64,000 nucleotides of DNA from Dyadobacter sp. CY326 (GCF_021390515.1 NZ_JAJUXI010000009.1:62001-126000); one strand, 5' to 3'. Shown: positions 8,370 to 18,411, numbered from the stretch's first letter. The notes: generated by a model from the letters alone, not told the origin. Translations and numbers: made by a program.

Positions 8370-8714
8370 ATGTCCATTATGAACTCAGTAAAACTAATCG
8401 GAAATGTGGGGCGGGAAATTGTTGTAAGAGAATTTGAAAACGGAAGGGCGGTGACTTTCTCACTCGCAACCAATGAGTCTTATATCAACAGAAATAAAGA
8501 AGAAGTAAAGTCAACGGACTGGCATGCGATCATTGCCTGGGGAGCATTGGCCGAGCGGTGCGAAGCTTTGTTGGAAAAAGGAAAACTGGTTTCCGTTGAA
8601 GGCAAGCTCAGTTATCGTCAATATGTAAATAAAGAAAATCAGAATGTAAAAGTTGCAGAAATTGTGGCTTTCAAGGTGGAGGAAGTCGCCAAAACACAAC
8701 AAGCCAATGCATAA
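8370..8714 (+). CDS. ssb: Single-stranded DNA-binding protein, tail-less
   Basis: 114 residues forming one OB fold: MNSVKLIGNVGREIVVREFENGRAVTFS style N-terminus, then DWHAIIAWGALAERCEALLEKGKLVSVEGKLSYRQY. The protein stops right after the OB fold with AKTQQANA. It lacks both the glycine-rich linker and the acidic DDDxPF tip that recruits partner proteins in replicative SSB. It is therefore likely an auxiliary SSB paralogue. The ATG at 8379 is an alternative start 9 bases in. It ends at a strong bidirectional terminator. Confidence 0.88.
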   Translation: MSIMNSVKLIGNVGREIVVREFENGRAVTFSLATNESYINRNKEEVKSTDWHAIIAWGALAERCEALLEKGKLVSVEGKLSYRQYVNKENQNVKVAEIVAFKVEEVAKTQQANA

Positions 8715-8723
8715 GCGGCGATT

Positions 8724-8778
8724 AAAGTGACCGGTCTTAATAATCGTTTCTATTGATTATTAAGACCGAAAGCACTTT
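8724..8778. terminator. Bidirectional terminator between ssb and xylB
   Basis: A perfect 14-bp inverted repeat at 8732-8745 and 8755-8768 (CGGTCTTAATAATC and its complement) with a 9-base loop, extended by outer arms AAAGTG / CACTTT. It sits between the convergent stop codons of ssb and xylB. Confidence 0.8.
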
Positions 8779-10262
8779 TATAAACTATTTTTCAAAGCGT
8801 TTTTCCACTTGCCGTATGCCTCTTTGGTTGTTTCAAGCAAGGCTGTGTCTGGCTCAATGGTGCGCAAAGCGGTAAGACCTGTGAATGCTTCTGACCGGTT
8901 TTTGTAGTAACCAAGACCAAATCCAGCTGCTCGCGCAGCGCCTTGTGCTCCATCTGTGTTGTAGAGTTCAACAGTTGCGCCGGATATATTGGCAAACGTT
9001 TCGCGAAAAACAGGGCTTAGGAACATATTAGCCTCGCCCGCGCGGATGTTTTTGAGAGAAACGCCAACGGTTTCCATGATTTCCATTCCGTAATACAATG
9101 CAAACACAATTCCTTCTTGTGCGGCGCGCGTGTAATGATTTAAGCCATGACGGCTGAATTGCAAACCTTTAAATGTGCTGCCCGGGTCCTGATTTTCAAG
9201 CATGCGTTCCGCTCCGTTGCCAAAAGGAAGGCAAAAAAGCCCGTCTGCGCCAACGGGTGCCTGCGAGGCCAGCTGGTTCATTTCCGGATAAGACACATTG
9301 CCTTGGAATAACGAGTTTCTTAGCCATCCGTTAAGGCTGCCGGTGCCGTTCACGCACAGCAAAACGCCATAACGCGAAGCCTGGGAAATGGGATTAACGT
9401 GTAAGAATGTGTTCACACGCGATTTTGCATCAAATTTAACCTGATCACTTACGCCGTAAACAACTCCGGAAGTTCCGGCTGTTGCAGCAACTTCGCCAGG
9501 TTCGAGGACATTGAGTGAAAAAGCATTATTAGGCTGATCGCCAGCGCGATAAGTTACCGGAATTCCAGCGCGCAAGCCCAAAGCTTCCGCTGCTGATGCA
9601 GTAACTTGTCCTTGTTCCGAGAATGTGGGTAAAACATCCGGTAAAATATCAGGACTAAAACCGAAATAGTCGAAAAGGAAATCCGCCGGGCGACCGTTCA
9701 CGAAATCCCAGAAAATCCCTTCGGATAAGCCGGATGGCGTTGTAACCACTTCGCCCGTCATGCGTGCAGCGAGATAATCACCAGGAAGCATGAACTTATG
9801 AACCTTAGCATACACATCAGGCTCGTTTTCTTTGACCCAGCCCAACTTCGAAGCAGTGAAATTGCCGGGAGAGTTAAGCAAATGCGGCAGGACATATTCT
9901 TCGCCCAACGCTTCCATGGCCTTATTTCCCACTTCCACGGCGCGGCTGTCGCACCAGATAATCGAAGGGCGAAGCACATTCATGTCCTTGTCCACCACCA
10001 CCAAACCATGCATTTGATATGATATGCCGATCGCACCAACCTCATCCGGCGATATGCCCGCTTTTTGAATCACAGCCTTGGAAGCCAGACAAGCATTTTG
10101 CCACCATAATTCCGGTTGCTGCTCGGCATAGCCCGGCTTGGGTGCAGCAATGGTCATTTCCCGTTCAGGATAAAAAGCAGAGGCAGCAACTTCGCCTGAG
10201 TCTGCGTGAATTAAACATGCTTTAACGGACGAACTGCCTAAATCGAATCCAAGGAAATACAT
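8778..10262 (-). CDS. xylB: Xylulokinase (FGGY family)
   Basis: 494 residues, full-length FGGY carbohydrate kinase that phosphorylates D-xylulose to xylulose-5-phosphate. The N-terminal phosphate-binding strand is GFDLGSSSVKA (residues 5-15); the xylulokinase-type sugar site includes SYQMHGLVVVD and WCDSRA; the second actin-like domain has RAGDQPNNAFSLN, ATAGTSGVVYG and the late GGY-like region AGFGLGYYKN. A xylose isomerase or transporter is not adjacent. A 21-base palindrome about 90 bases upstream could be its operator. Confidence 0.92.
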   Translation of the reverse strand: MYFLGFDLGSSSVKACLIHADSGEVAASAFYPEREMTIAAPKPGYAEQQPELWWQNACLASKAVIQKAGISPDEVGAIGISYQMHGLVVVDKDMNVLRPSIIWCDSRAVEVGNKAMEALGEEYVLPHLLNSPGNFTASKLGWVKENEPDVYAKVHKFMLPGDYLAARMTGEVVTTPSGLSEGIFWDFVNGRPADFLFDYFGFSPDILPDVLPTFSEQGQVTASAAEALGLRAGIPVTYRAGDQPNNAFSLNVLEPGEVAATAGTSGVVYGVSDQVKFDAKSRVNTFLHVNPISQASRYGVLLCVNGTGSLNGWLRNSLFQGNVSYPEMNQLASQAPVGADGLFCLPFGNGAERMLENQDPGSTFKGLQFSRHGLNHYTRAAQEGIVFALYYGMEIMETVGVSLKNIRAGEANMFLSPVFRETFANISGATVELYNTDGAQGAARAAGFGLGYYKNRSEAFTGLTALRTIEPDTALLETTKEAYGKWKNALKNSL

Positions 10263-10566
10263 TGTTTTTAAGAAGATTAAGATTACGGTAATATCAAAGA
10301 CAAGCTGGAAAGTACAAAAAATGTCATTTAAAAAAGGAAAAACATCCGTTTAAGTGTAAACATTACACTTATGAAATTTATTTCCGTCGAATTACTTTTA
10401 AGTTGGATAATTTAAAAAGAAATTTAGTTCGGGAAAATTCACTATTTTAAGGAAGATATTGAAGTTTGGAATCTATTTGTCGTCGAATTTGTGTTACTCA
10501 TGCGCGACCCGAATGATCTGATAATAAATTTCGAGGTGTAATTTTAAGAAAACGCAGCATCCTTTA
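10263..10566. other. 304-base divergent intergenic region between xylB and the M28 peptidase
   Basis: AT-rich DNA with no open frame that looks coding. The one structured element is a palindrome at 10351-10371. A partial -7 match (TGTCTTTG on the minus strand, near 10298-10305) could serve xylB; no strong promoter is evident for the peptidase. Confidence 0.6.
10351..10371. promoter_or_regulatory. 21-base palindrome, candidate xylB operator
   Basis: TAAGTGTAA-ACA-TTACACTTA: perfect 9-base arms around a 3-base centre, about 90 bases upstream of the xylB ATG. Its odd-length form with an AT-rich core is unlike the CG-centred LacI operator. It could bind a sugar-responsive repressor of another family. 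No regulator gene is adjacent. Confidence 0.5.
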
Positions 10567-12039
10567 ATGGGTTTTATGAAAAAAATTGTACAAGTTGTTT
10601 TTGTTGGTGGCCTTGTTGTATTGTTCGCCGGATTTCGCCCAATCGATAAAAAATGGGAAAAGCCCTTCTCCCGACTCGATATTGAAATAAGAAAAAATAG
10701 CAAAGCGTATCAAACGCTCGGAGATGCAACGAAAAGCATTGGTCACCGCCTGACGGGCAGCGTCAATGGTGAAAAGGCAGAAGAATATGCATTCCAACTC
10801 CTAAAAAGTTACGGATTTACAGATGTTGCTTTTCAGCCTTTTGAGGTTGAGGCATGGATGCGTGACACGGTGACATTGTCCATCGCCCCCGGAAGCAGCG
10901 ATAATTTCAGGGAAGTTCCTGTGGTCTCTTTGGCACATTCCCCGGTGGAATCCAATCTGCAAGGAGAGATCGTGGATGTGGGCAATGGCCTGGAAGAAGA
11001 TTTCGAAATGATTAAGGACAAAGTCAAAGGCAAAATTGCCTTGGCAAACATCAACCTCGTGGGATCACCGGGCAAGAAAAACCTGCACAGATCCGAAAAA
11101 ACAGCATTAGCAATCAAATACGGAGCAACCGGCGTGATCATGGTTAATGGCGCTCCCGGCAAAATCCTGCTGACAGGAACAGCTTCTGTTACTGGCGCAA
11201 TCATTGCCATTCCTGCCGTTTGCATCAGCAATGACAGTGGATTGGAACTCCGCAAATGGCTGAAAGAAGAAGGCCCGCTCGAAGCGCACATCGATATGCA
11301 TAACATTTCCAAGCCCATCAAAGCAAGGAATGTGATCGCAACCTTAAAAGGAAAATCTGACGAAAAAGTGATCATTGGCGGTCACCTTGACTCGTGGGAT
11401 CTGGCGACCGGTGCGATAGACAACGGAATCGGTTCATTTGCAGTGATGGATGTTGCAAGAGCATTTAAGGCATTGAAAATCAAGCCCGAGCGTACAATTC
11501 AGTTTGTGCTTTTTATGGGTGAAGAACAAGGTTTACTCGGTTCCAAGCACTTTGTGAGTGAAATGAAAAAATCGGGGAACATTGACAAGATCAGTTACAT
11601 GATGAATCTTGACATGACCAACGATCCGAAGGGTGTGAATGCTTTTGGGAGGGAGGAAATGAGCGAGTTTTTTGCGGGAGTAGGAAGCGCGATCCATAAT
11701 GTAGATCAAAGTTTTAAGAACGAGTCAACCAACCGGGCCGGTTTGCATAGTGATCATCAGCCATTTATGCTGGAAGGCGTTCCGATTGCAGGTTTGTCCG
11801 GTCATTTGGATCCGAATGTTCTGCAATGTTACCATGCGGATTGTGACGATTTCAGTCTGGTCAATAAAGATCAGTTCGAAAACACAGTTCGGATTGCGTC
11901 CATGTATTTATATGCGCTTGCAAATGCTGAAAAAATAGCCGTGTCAAAACTTTCTGATACGAAAACGCGTGACTTCCTCATTTCACAAGGGTTGAAGGAA
12001 GAGCTAGTGATCGGACAGGAATGGCGGTGGGAACAATAA
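10567..12039 (+). CDS. Secreted M28-family aminopeptidase with PA domain
   Basis: 490 residues. A signal peptide (MKKIVQVVFVGGLVVLFAGF, from the second ATG at 10576) is followed by a protease-associated domain at about 130-250 and a di-zinc M28 catalytic domain. Metal and catalytic residues are visible: His273 and Asp275 in GGHLDSWD, Asp285 in GAIDNGIG, Glu319-Glu320 in FMGEEQGLLG, and a late His in HSDHQPF. It probably trims N-terminal residues from peptides in the periplasm or outside the cell. ispE follows within 10 bases and may be cotranscribed. Confidence 0.9.
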   Translation: MGFMKKIVQVVFVGGLVVLFAGFRPIDKKWEKPFSRLDIEIRKNSKAYQTLGDATKSIGHRLTGSVNGEKAEEYAFQLLKSYGFTDVAFQPFEVEAWMRDTVTLSIAPGSSDNFREVPVVSLAHSPVESNLQGEIVDVGNGLEEDFEMIKDKVKGKIALANINLVGSPGKKNLHRSEKTALAIKYGATGVIMVNGAPGKILLTGTASVTGAIIAIPAVCISNDSGLELRKWLKEEGPLEAHIDMHNISKPIKARNVIATLKGKSDEKVIIGGHLDSWDLATGAIDNGIGSFAVMDVARAFKALKIKPERTIQFVLFMGEEQGLLGSKHFVSEMKKSGNIDKISYMMNLDMTNDPKGVNAFGREEMSEFFAGVGSAIHNVDQSFKNESTNRAGLHSDHQPFMLEGVPIAGLSGHLDPNVLQCYHADCDDFSLVNKDQFENTVRIASMYLYALANAEKIAVSKLSDTKTRDFLISQGLKEELVIGQEWRWEQ

Positions 12040-12048
12040 AATTTTGTG

Positions 12049-12858
12049 ATGCTCGTATTTCCAAACGCAAAAATTAACATCGGCCTGAACATTACCGAAA
12101 AGCGGCCGGACGGATATCACAACATTGAATCGTGTTTTTACCCGGTGGGCTGGAAGGACGCACTTGAAATTACACTCGACGAAGCGTTCTCATTCCAATC
12201 CGATGGCATAGAAATTCCGGGGAATGACGCGGACAACTTATGTACGAAAGCATATCACATGATCGCGGCGGACCATGATTTGCCACCGGTTAAAATGCAT
12301 TTGTTGAAAGGCATTCCCATCGGTGCGGGACTTGGCGGCGGCACGTCTGATGCAGCCTTTGCCATTAAGGGATTGAACCAGCTGTTTGACCTGAAAATTT
12401 CTTTTGAAAAACAGCTGGAATACGCACGTAGATTGGGAAGTGATTGCGCTTTTTTTATTCGCAACGAGCCAGCGTTCTGTTATGAGAAAGGGGATGTGTT
12501 TGAACCTATCAACCTGGAACTGAAAGGAAAGTGGATTGTGTTGGTTAATCCTGGCATACATATTTCAACAGTCGAGGCTTATTCGGGTGTGGTGCCGAAG
12601 CGAAGTGAAGAAGATTTGCGTAATGTTCTAAAACAACCCATTGAAACTTGGAAAAACAACGTTAAAAATGATTTTGAAGCAACGCTTTTTGTAAAATATC
12701 CTCTTTTGGAAAAGGTCAAAACAGCGTTATATCAGCAAGGTGCGGAGTATGCCGCAATGAGCGGTTCGGGATCAACATTATTTGGGATCTTTGACAAGGA
12801 AACAGATTTGAGAAGGCAATATTCTGATTTCAATGTTTGGCAAGGTCTCTTGAATTAA
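12049..12858 (+). CDS. ispE: 4-diphosphocytidyl-2-C-methyl-D-erythritol kinase
   Basis: 269 residues from the ATG at 12049 (a GTG lies one codon earlier). GHMP kinase of the MEP isoprenoid pathway: it phosphorylates the 2-hydroxyl of CDP-methylerythritol. The N-terminus FPNAKINIGLNITEKRPDGYHNIES is diagnostic (key residues Lys in AKINIGL and the GYHN turn), and the ATP loop GIPIGAGLGGGTSDAA begins near residue 88. The C-terminal GHMP motif is AAMSGSGSTLFGIF. The presence of ispE implies that the organism makes isoprenoids by the non-mevalonate route. Confidence 0.96.
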   Translation: MLVFPNAKINIGLNITEKRPDGYHNIESCFYPVGWKDALEITLDEAFSFQSDGIEIPGNDADNLCTKAYHMIAADHDLPPVKMHLLKGIPIGAGLGGGTSDAAFAIKGLNQLFDLKISFEKQLEYARRLGSDCAFFIRNEPAFCYEKGDVFEPINLELKGKWIVLVNPGIHISTVEAYSGVVPKRSEEDLRNVLKQPIETWKNNVKNDFEATLFVKYPLLEKVKTALYQQGAEYAAMSGSGSTLFGIFDKETDLRRQYSDFNVWQGLLN

Positions 12859-12940
12859 ATATTATTTTTAAGTGGTTAGCCGGCAGCAAATTGTCGCTAT
12901 ATTCACCTCTTGCTTTAAGCATTCGGAAAGGAAACGGTAA

Positions 12941-13552
12941 ATGAGTCCAAAACAAACAACCAAATCGACGGAAAATCCTTTCACCAAGCGGCGCGAACCT
13001 CTGGGTTTTATGCTTTGGCTGGGTGTCATTGGCAGTTCGTTGCTCTTTACTTCCATTTTCATCATCTTTTTGGTGCGGATGCACCGCGAAACAAGTCACA
13101 TGATTGTGCTTCCCGACATGTTCTGGCTTAGCACACTTGTCATTTTATTCAGCAGCATTACTTTGCATGAAGCCAACCTTGCCTTTACAAGCGAGCGTTT
13201 CCTACATTATCGCGTATTTCTAGGCGCCACGCTTCTATTAGGTTTGACTTTTATTTTGCTTCAAATCGGAGGCTGGGCAGAAATGCACAATGCAGGCGTT
13301 TTCGAACGCGTCACGACTTCTGGGGGATTAATTTATCTGCTTACCGGGCTGCATTTGATCCACATTGTTGGAGGAGTTATTTATCTGGCCATTCTTTTTC
13401 AAAAAGCCATCAAAAACCGGAGTTACATCGACTCGTTTGTTTACAGCGTCAACGCACCGAACAGATTGCGTGTCAAATTGCTGACCAGATATTGGCATTT
13501 CACAGGCGCACTTTGGCTTGTCGTTTTTCTCTTCCTGATTATCCTTTACTAA
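12941..13552 (+). CDS. Haem-copper oxidase subunit III
   Basis: 203 residues with five hydrophobic helices. The pattern matches cytochrome c oxidase subunit 3: a PLGFMLWLGVIGSSLLFTS opening helix, SSITLHEANLAFTSER after the second helix, HLIHIVGGVIYL in the fourth, and the closing RYWHFTGALWLVVFLFLIIL. Subunits I and II are not adjacent, so this is either a separately encoded subunit or a paralogue of the main operon. It converges on the MFS transporter gene with three bases between stop codons. Confidence 0.85.
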   Translation: MSPKQTTKSTENPFTKRREPLGFMLWLGVIGSSLLFTSIFIIFLVRMHRETSHMIVLPDMFWLSTLVILFSSITLHEANLAFTSERFLHYRVFLGATLLLGLTFILLQIGGWAEMHNAGVFERVTTSGGLIYLLTGLHLIHIVGGVIYLAILFQKAIKNRSYIDSFVYSVNAPNRLRVKLLTRYWHFTGALWLVVFLFLIILY

Positions 13553-13555
13553 CTT

Positions 13556-14767
13556 TCAGAAATTACGTTTTAAGCTTCTCCTGGCAAGGAAAGTGCTTAT
13601 AATCGTCAGAACCGCCGCCATAATCATGGGCGCTCCTGGCAGATAGATCTTTGCAGATGGTTGTGTAAAAGCAGAAAACAAGTTAGTCATCAACGGCGGT
13701 CCGATAATGGATGTGAGGCTTTGCAAGCTCGTCAAAGCACCCTGAATTTCGCCCTGTTCGTTAGGCTGCACCTGCGTGGAAATGATCCCTTGCAACGCCG
13801 GGCCGGCAATGCTTCCTAAAATGTAAGGCACCATAAAAGCATACATCATCCAGCCTTCTGTGGCAAATGCATATAGCACAAATCCAACCCCATACATCAG
13901 CAAACCAATGTAAACACTTCGTTTCTGGCCTAATTTGGGCAAAATGAGTCTGATCAAATATCCCTGAACAAACGCACTCAATATGCCCACAGCGCCTAGC
14001 GAGTAACCGATATGCGCCTCATCCCAATTGAATTTTTCAATCACATAAAACGACCAGTTACTTTGCACCGCGTGCAATGCAATGTAAAGCAAACCCAAAG
14101 AAATAATCAGCCCGTAAATGACCGGGTAACGTTTTAGGTTTTTCAGCGAGCCATTCGGATTGGCCCGGGCCCATTCGAATTTTCTCCGGTTTTCAGGTGC
14201 AAGTGACTCAGGCAGAATAAAATATCCATAAAGACAATTGAGCAAAGAAAATGCAGCGGCTGCCATAAATGGAACTCTTGCTCCATATTGACCTAATAAT
14301 CCTCCCAAAACGGGTCCAATGATAAATCCTAAACCGAAAGCGGCTCCAAGCAAGCCAAAATTTTGCGCGCGTTTCTCAGGTGTGCTGATGTCGGCAATAT
14401 ATGCGGCTCCCGTTGTAAAACTTGCGCCTAAAATCCCTGCAATGATGCGCCCTACATACAACCAGCCCAATGTTGGTGCGAAAGCAAGAAAAATGTAATC
14501 AATGCCGAACCCAAAAAGAGAGGCCAAAAGAACCGGCCGTCGGCCAAATTGATCGCTAAGGCCGCCAATGATGGGTGCACACAGGAACTGCATAGAGGCG
14601 TAAGCAAACAGAAGCCACCCGCCGTCACGCGAGGCATCACTAATGCTGTCGCCCGTGAGTTCGCTGATGAGCTTTGGCATAACCGGGATAATTATGCCCA
14701 GCCCGATTACATCAATAAGCAGTGTGACGAATATGAATCCAAGTGCGGGAGAACGTTTGGCGGTCAT
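13556..14767 (-). CDS. TetA-type major facilitator transporter
   Basis: 403 residues, twelve hydrophobic helices. The MFS signature between helices 2 and 3 is [14 protein letters not shown], and motif C lies in [16 protein letters not shown], both typical of 12-helix drug:proton antiporters of the TCR/Tet group. Such chromosomal TetA homologues are common in Bacteroidota and need not confer tetracycline resistance. It is last in a leftward run that starts with ettA, 10 bases after the PD40-OmpA gene. Confidence 0.85.
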   Translation of the reverse strand: MTAKRSPALGFIFVTLLIDVIGLGIIIPVMPKLISELTGDSISDASRDGGWLLFAYASMQFLCAPIIGGLSDQFGRRPVLLASLFGFGIDYIFLAFAPTLGWLYVGRIIAGILGASFTTGAAYIADISTPEKRAQNFGLLGAAFGLGFIIGPVLGGLLGQYGARVPFMAAAAFSLLNCLYGYFILPESLAPENRRKFEWARANPNGSLKNLKRYPVIYGLIISLGLLYIALHAVQSNWSFYVIEKFNWDEAHIGYSLGAVGILSAFVQGYLIRLILPKLGQKRSVYIGLLMYGVGFVLYAFATEGWMMYAFMVPYILGSIAGPALQGIISTQVQPNEQGEIQGALTSLQSLTSIIGPPLMTNLFSAFTQPSAKIYLPGAPMIMAAVLTIISTFLARRSLKRNF

Positions 14768-14777
14768 CAGGAAGTGG

Positions 14778-16349
14778 TTATTTCTTTAAGATTTTGAATT
14801 CCACGCGCCGGTTAAGTTGCTGACCTTCCGGGGTGTCGTTTTTGGCCACCGGCACAGTTTCGCCATAACCCTTACTCCCCACGCGGTCCGGCTCAATTCC
14901 CTTTCCAATCAGATATTCCCGAACCGAATCTGCGCGGTCCTGGGATAATTTAATGTTGAATTCGGCGCTGCCGGTGTTGTCCGTATGTCCGCCGAGCTCA
15001 ATGGCTAGCGTCTTGTTTTCAGTCATTGAAAGAGCAATGCGATCCAGCTCCGGGAACGATTCATTGCTTAATGTTGACTTTCCTGTTGCAAAGAAAATGT
15101 TGTTAAGCCGCACAATCTGGCCTTCTTCGATCGGGATCAGTTTCAGGGACTTGTTGGTGATTTCTTTGAAACCCTTGTTTGCAGTCGAGTCCGTAAGATC
15201 CACATTTTCGCCTTCGGCAATAAAGTCAGGCGCAACCGCCCGCATGCTGTATTTGTGACCGTAAGGCAAAATAATCTTGTATTCTCCGGTTGTCGGGTTT
15301 GTTGTGGCTGTGCCTACTTCTTCACCGTCAGCCAGGTTCTCATAAATGATCGTTGCTTCGACAGGTTTTCCAGTTTTTGAATCAATCACTTTTCCGCTAA
15401 TCATGACAACGGGATCTGCAACAGGCGCATTCGCAATTGGTGCCTCGGCTGTGTCTCCCGGCACTTCCTTAGGCTTCAAATTGAAACGCACCACATCGCC
15501 TTTGCCCTCTGTGCCCTTAAACGAGACCATGTAGGAATAATCGCCCAATGCAGAAATTGTGTAATAAGCATCGTAACCATCAGAATTGATGGCAGGGCCA
15601 AGATTTACAGGCCGGCTCCACCGTTTCCAGGTTTTGTCAATGCGCTTGCTGTAATAAATGTCATTGCTGCCCTGGCCGCCTTTCCGATCACTGGAAAAAT
15701 AAAGCGTCACGCCATCAGGAGCCAGGAACGGCGTTGTTTCGGTGAATTCATCGGAATTAATTTCCGGACCAATGTTCATCGGCTTGGACCAGGAGCCATC
15801 TTTTGCCTTAAAACTCACATAAATGTCATCCACCTTGCTGTTTTTCTTTTCACTGAATGACATTACAAGCGTTTTGCCATCCGTTGAAAGATATCCGCAG
15901 TCAAACTGTCCTTTGCTGATCTTGGCATAACCGGGAATGTCGAGCTTATTGGGTGCCGACCAGCCGCGAGCTGTTTTTTTACTTGTGGAAAAACCGCGCG
16001 TTTCGTAAATGCCATTTTTGTATGATCCCTTGATCAGCAGCGTGTTGCCATCCGGCGTAATGCTGTAAAGGCTGTTATAATCTTCTTTGTTCAATGGCGG
16101 AGGAAGGCGACGCGCCAGGGACCATTTGTCGTTTTTTAACTCAGAAAACCAAATATCCTGACTGCCTTTGGCACCATGCGCATTTTGCGGATGGCTTACG
16201 CGGGAGAAATAAATTGTCTTGCCGTCAGGAGCGATAATGGGGTTAATCTCGTTGTATTCCGTGTTAACCGTTTTTCCAAGGTTTTCCAATTGCGCATGGA
16301 CGCAAAAAGACACAGAAAAGAATACAATTGCCAGTAATGTAGTGCGCAT
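14778..16349 (-). CDS. PD40 propeller / OmpA-domain outer-membrane protein
   Basis: 523 residues with a signal peptide (first 19 residues, ending CVHAQ). Residues about 35-290 hold at least five PD40-like propeller blades, with recurrent [10 protein letters not shown] and [13 protein letters not shown] motifs. Residues about 315-390 form a carboxypeptidase-regulatory-like beta domain ([17 protein letters not shown]). Residues about 415-523 are an OmpA peptidoglycan-binding domain with [13 protein letters not shown] and [13 protein letters not shown]. This three-part layout is common in Bacteroidota and anchors an outer-membrane-associated complex to the wall; related proteins occur in gliding and type IX secretion modules, but no such genes are adjacent. 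Confidence 0.92.
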   Translation of the reverse strand: MRTTLLAIVFFSVSFCVHAQLENLGKTVNTEYNEINPIIAPDGKTIYFSRVSHPQNAHGAKGSQDIWFSELKNDKWSLARRLPPPLNKEDYNSLYSITPDGNTLLIKGSYKNGIYETRGFSTSKKTARGWSAPNKLDIPGYAKISKGQFDCGYLSTDGKTLVMSFSEKKNSKVDDIYVSFKAKDGSWSKPMNIGPEINSDEFTETTPFLAPDGVTLYFSSDRKGGQGSNDIYYSKRIDKTWKRWSRPVNLGPAINSDGYDAYYTISALGDYSYMVSFKGTEGKGDVVRFNLKPKEVPGDTAEAPIANAPVADPVVMISGKVIDSKTGKPVEATIIYENLADGEEVGTATTNPTTGEYKIILPYGHKYSMRAVAPDFIAEGENVDLTDSTANKGFKEITNKSLKLIPIEEGQIVRLNNIFFATGKSTLSNESFPELDRIALSMTENKTLAIELGGHTDNTGSAEFNIKLSQDRADSVREYLIGKGIEPDRVGSKGYGETVPVAKNDTPEGQQLNRRVEFKILKK

Positions 16350-16367
16350 CGTTGTTTGGAAGGGTGA

Positions 16368-16964
16368 CTAGTTGTTATCTACATATAACGACTTATCCAA
16401 TGGCTTATTTTCTGTGTTTTCAACGCGAGACGCTTCCATTTTATCCAAAAGACCGACCGCATTGTCCGCAACGATCAAAAGCCTCCGCGTGTCCGGGCGC
16501 AAAAATCCTTCCTCCACCATTTTGTCCAATTGCAAGAGCAGCAAATCGTAAAATCCATTCACATTCAGCAGACCGACCGGACCATTGAAAATTTTCAGTT
16601 GCGCCCACGTCAGGATTTCAAACAGCTCATCGAATGTGCCGTATCCGCCCGGAAGTGCAATAACGCCATCGGTCATGGAAACCATTTTGGCTTTTCGCTC
16701 ATGCATGGTTTCTGTGAAATGCAGTTCGGTAAGCGTTTTATGCGCAACTTCGAGTTTGGCAAGAAAGTTGGGAATGATGCCGGTTGCCGAACCATTGTTT
16801 TCCATGGCCCCGTCAGCCACGCGACCCATTAAGCCCATATTGCCTCCGCCGTAAATCAGGCGGATGCCTCGTTTTGCCAATTCGGCGCCCAATGCATAGG
16901 CCGTTTCAGCATAAACTGGTTTTTTGCCGGGATTAGAGCCGCAGTATACTACAATTGATTGCAT
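16368..16964 (-). CDS. LOG-family nucleoside 5'-monophosphate phosphoribohydrolase (TIGR00730)
   Basis: 198 residues, Rossmann-like fold. Diagnostic motifs are YGGGNMGLMG near residue 39 and the catalytic ALPGGYGTFDELFE near residue 104 (PGGxGTxxE). Family members release a base from a nucleoside monophosphate; plant and some bacterial versions activate cytokinins, while most bacterial ones probably act in nucleotide salvage or stress. It lies 41 bases after mpl and 18 before the PD40-OmpA gene. Confidence 0.92.
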   Translation of the reverse strand: MQSIVVYCGSNPGKKPVYAETAYALGAELAKRGIRLIYGGGNMGLMGRVADGAMENNGSATGIIPNFLAKLEVAHKTLTELHFTETMHERKAKMVSMTDGVIALPGGYGTFDELFEILTWAQLKIFNGPVGLLNVNGFYDLLLLQLDKMVEEGFLRPDTRRLLIVADNAVGLLDKMEASRVENTENKPLDKSLYVDNN

Positions 16965-17005
16965 AAATTCAAACTGAAAAATTATAGTGTCAATGTATGA
17001 GTTTG

Positions 17006-18388
17006 TTAATCAAGTAGTTCGGCTGAAAGCGCTTTCAAATCCAGATCACCAAAAGTGCCCGAACTCATGAGTAGCAAATTGGCATTCTCCCAGGTTTGTG
17101 ATTTGAGAAATTGAACCATTTGAGCCGAATCTGTAAAAACTTTCAGGTCGTCGCGCTTGAATGCGGTGCGAATGTCTTCTTCCGAAATCGGTTCGAGGCG
17201 CTTGTGCTCCACAGTCAACGGGTTGTAATAAACAACAGCCACATCCGCAGCTTTCAACTTCCGCCGATATTGACCTAAAAAGGTTTTGTTAAGGCTGCTG
17301 AATGTGTGCAGTTCTGCGCAGGCAACCAATGTGCGTTCAGGAAATTGTTCTTTCAAAGCGGCAGTTGTGGCTTCCACTTTGGACGGAGCATGCGCGAAAT
17401 CACGGTAAATGTTCACCGTGTCGTTTTTGCCCAATAATTCCAATCTTTTTGAAGCTCCCTTGAAGCTTTGAATGGCCTCATAAAACTGATCATCGGTGAT
17501 GCCCAAACGTTCGCAAACGGCATAAGCACCGCTGATATTTTTCATATTATGATTTCCAAAAACCAAGACCGGAACTTCCTTGCCATCCGGCGTTGTGAGG
17601 ATCGTCTTGCCGTCTTCGATTTTGTAAGGATGCGCGTGATAAGGCGTGCTTACAACGTCCGGACGCTCTTTTTGACCAATCACATCGAGCATATCATCCG
17701 TTTCATCGAAGATAATCGCGCCCGCTTTTGGCAATGAATCAGCCAGCAATTCAAACTGCTTTACATAAGATTCCCAGGTTGGAAACACATTGAAATGGTC
17801 CCAAGCGATGCCGCTGATCAATGCAATGTGCGGTTGATAATGCATGAATTTTGGCGTCAGATCCAACGGCGAAGTGAAATATTCATCGCCTTCAATGACA
17901 ATCAATGGCGCGTTTTCTGACAATTTCACCATGTTATCAAACCCTTCGATCTGCGCGCCCACCAGATAATTGAAAACACGCTTATTATAATTCAGAACGT
18001 GCAAAATCATGGAAGTAATTGTGGTTTTTCCATGACTTCCGGCGATTACAACGCGCTGTTTGCTCTGACTTTGTTCAAAAATATATTCAGGATAAGAATA
18101 GACCTTAATGCCCAATTCCTTTGCTTTTGCCAGTTCGGGATTGTCCTGACGGGCGTGCATGCCTAAAATCACGGCCGACAGATCAGCCGTGATTTTTTCT
18201 GGAAACCAGCCTGTTACAGCGGGAAGCAAGTCGTATTTTGCGAGGCGGGTTGCTGATGGTTCGTAAATTTCATCGTCGGAGCCGGTTACAAGGAATCCTT
18301 TCAAATGAAGTGCAATTGCAAGATTGTGCATTACGCTGCCACCAATTGATATGAAATGTATTTTATCCAAAGATGAAATCTGACTCAT
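17006..18388 (-). CDS. mpl: UDP-N-acetylmuramate:tripeptide ligase, murein recycling
   Basis: 460 residues, Mur ligase superfamily. Domains in order: UDP-binding Rossmann (HFISIGGSVMHNLAIAL), ATPase with P-loop GSHGKTT at 117-123, then the C-terminal ligase domain with DFAHAPSKVEATTAAL and ELHTFSSLN. The SVMHNLA sequence after the first glycines separates Mpl from MurC (usually GIGMSG). Mpl joins recycled L-Ala-gamma-D-Glu-meso-A2pm to UDP-MurNAc. It starts 23 bases after ettA ends, so the two are probably cotranscribed. Confidence 0.9.
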   Translation of the reverse strand: MSQISSLDKIHFISIGGSVMHNLAIALHLKGFLVTGSDDEIYEPSATRLAKYDLLPAVTGWFPEKITADLSAVILGMHARQDNPELAKAKELGIKVYSYPEYIFEQSQSKQRVVIAGSHGKTTITSMILHVLNYNKRVFNYLVGAQIEGFDNMVKLSENAPLIVIEGDEYFTSPLDLTPKFMHYQPHIALISGIAWDHFNVFPTWESYVKQFELLADSLPKAGAIIFDETDDMLDVIGQKERPDVVSTPYHAHPYKIEDGKTILTTPDGKEVPVLVFGNHNMKNISGAYAVCERLGITDDQFYEAIQSFKGASKRLELLGKNDTVNIYRDFAHAPSKVEATTAALKEQFPERTLVACAELHTFSSLNKTFLGQYRRKLKAADVAVVYYNPLTVEHKRLEPISEEDIRTAFKRDDLKVFTDSAQMVQFLKSQTWENANLLLMSSGTFGDLDLKALSAELLD

Positions 18389-18411
18389 TGATAATGTTTA
18401 ACTGTTTCTGA

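Noticed and set aside
13556-14767. TetA-like transporter as an acquired resistance gene
   Set aside because: No mobile element, no tetR and no composition shift nearby; it is embedded in a core operon-like run.
4286-16964. GH3 and LOG genes read together as a plant-hormone module
   Set aside because: They lie 10 kb apart on separate transcripts, and both families are common in Bacteroidota with no plant association.
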